From contig JAENWH010000091.1 in the NCBI GenBank assembly GCA_016650135.1, positions 1 through 7,221 on the forward strand: 7,221 bases of DNA, given 5' to 3'. The position numbers and the translations under genes are program-made. This document shows positions 6,625 through 7,221 of the stretch, piece after piece. The notes below the pieces were generated by a model. That model was not told where the DNA came from. It searched no databases and saw only the letters and a list, made by a program, of their open reading frames with translations. Numbering within the stretch: position 1 is the stretch's first letter; the number at the start of each line of letters is the position of its first letter. Source of the stretch: Peptostreptococcaceae bacterium. GTDB lineage: Bacteria > Bacillota_A > Clostridia > Peptostreptococcales > Anaerovoracaceae.

Positions 6625-7221
6625 ATGTTTAATATTTTGGTCGTAGAAGATGATGTAAAACTTTGTCAACTCTATAGCGCAATACTTAAATTGAATAAAT
6701 ATAATCCTTTTATTGCAGGTAATGGAGAAGAAGCGCTTGAGGTTCTTGATAAAGAGTATATAGATTTAATTATTACTGACATCATGATGCCAGATATGAA
6801 TGGATATGAATTAACAAAAATCCTTAGAGAAGACAGGTACGATTTACCCATACTGATGATTACGGCCAAAGAGAGTTTTGCAGATAAAAAAAAGGGGTTC
6901 CTTGTTGGAACAGATGATTACATGGTAAAACCTGTTGACTTGGAAGAAATGATATTAAGAGTAGGTGCACTTTTGAGACGTGCCAAAATTATTAATGAAA
7001 GAAAAATTGTTTGTGGAAGAACTGTTTTTAATTTGGATTCCTTAACAGTTTATACGCCTGAGGACGAGGTAATTCTACCGCAAAAAGAATTTAATTTAAT
7101 TTTTAAGTTGATTTCATATCCAAATAAAATATTCACAAGACAACAACTAATGGATGAAATTTGGGGAATTGATTCGGAATCTGATGAAAGAACTGTGGAT
7201 GTTCATATAAATCATCTAAGA
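6625..7221 (+). CDS. OmpR/PhoB-family response regulator (3' end beyond window)
   Basis: The reading frame starts at ATG 6625 (GGGAG at 6614-6618, 6-nt spacing) and stays open to the last base, giving 199 residues of a protein that should be about 225-230. The receiver domain (1-115) has the acidic pocket E8/D9/D10, phosphoacceptor D52 in TDIMMPDMNG, T80 and the conserved K102 in VKP. After a short linker, a winged-helix DNA-binding domain (about 127 onward) includes PQKEFNLIFKLISYPNKIFTR and the recognition-helix sequence ERTVDVHINHLR, where the window ends. Such regulators are phosphorylated by a partner histidine kinase and bind direct repeats. No kinase is seen here; the gene just downstream is the likely place for it. 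Divergent placement beside the efflux operon suggests the operon is its target. Confidence 0.94.
   Translation, partial: MFNILVVEDDVKLCQLYSAILKLNKYNPFIAGNGEEALEVLDKEYIDLIITDIMMPDMNGYELTKILREDRYDLPILMITAKESFADKKKGFLVGTDDYMVKPVDLEEMILRVGALLRRAKIINERKIVCGRTVFNLDSLTVYTPEDEVILPQKEFNLIFKLISYPNKIFTRQQLMDEIWGIDSESDERTVDVHINHLR

Noticed and set aside
6672..6869. Minus-strand open frame of 65 codons inside the response regulator.
   Set aside because: It is antisense to a clear receiver domain with all catalytic residues, and shows no family resemblance.

Overview
The window looks like a chromosomal segment of a low-GC anaerobic Firmicute of the class Clostridia. The signs are AT-rich intergenic DNA, strong AAGGAG/GGAGG-type ribosome binding sites, the tail of a coenzyme-B12-dependent ribonucleotide reductase, a clostridial-style citrate synthase, and a Gram-positive-type split MacAB efflux operon. 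Species and genus cannot be fixed from the sequence alone.

Left block, plus strand (1-1897): the 3' end of an adenosylcobalamin-dependent ribonucleotide reductase (nrdJ, cut by the window edge) is followed after 22-25 nt by a full-length citrate synthase. Next comes a 58-residue protein that matches the N-terminal part of the DUF2164 family and then departs from it, so it appears C-terminally truncated.

Central non-coding block (1898-2271): this gap separates convergent gene sets. It holds three inverted-repeat pairs built on one heptamer, CGTATAA/TTATACG. One pair is a perfect 21-bp stem with a 6-nt loop (2013-2060). The outer copies (1886-1897 and 2180-2191) are perfect 12-bp inverted repeats bounding about 306 bp. 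This resembles a small non-autonomous mobile element (MITE-like), and its left arm supplies the stop codon of the truncated DUF2164 gene.

Right block, minus strand (2272-6520): a four-gene tripartite efflux operon. In order of transcription it encodes a membrane-fusion/adaptor protein (MacA/HlyD type), a MacB-type ATPase, a MacB-type permease whose start overlaps the ATPase stop, and a TolC-family protein. The TolC homologue has duplicated coiled-coil repeats but little room for an outer-membrane beta barrel, and it carries a lipobox-like N-terminus. Both points matter if the host has a single membrane.

Right edge, plus strand (6625-7221): a divergently transcribed OmpR/PhoB-family response regulator runs off the window. 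The 104-bp divergent region contains promoter-like and direct-repeat sequences, so the regulator probably controls the efflux operon, itself, or both. The overall picture is a locally regulated export system beside housekeeping genes for nucleotide and carbon metabolism, with a repeat element between them.
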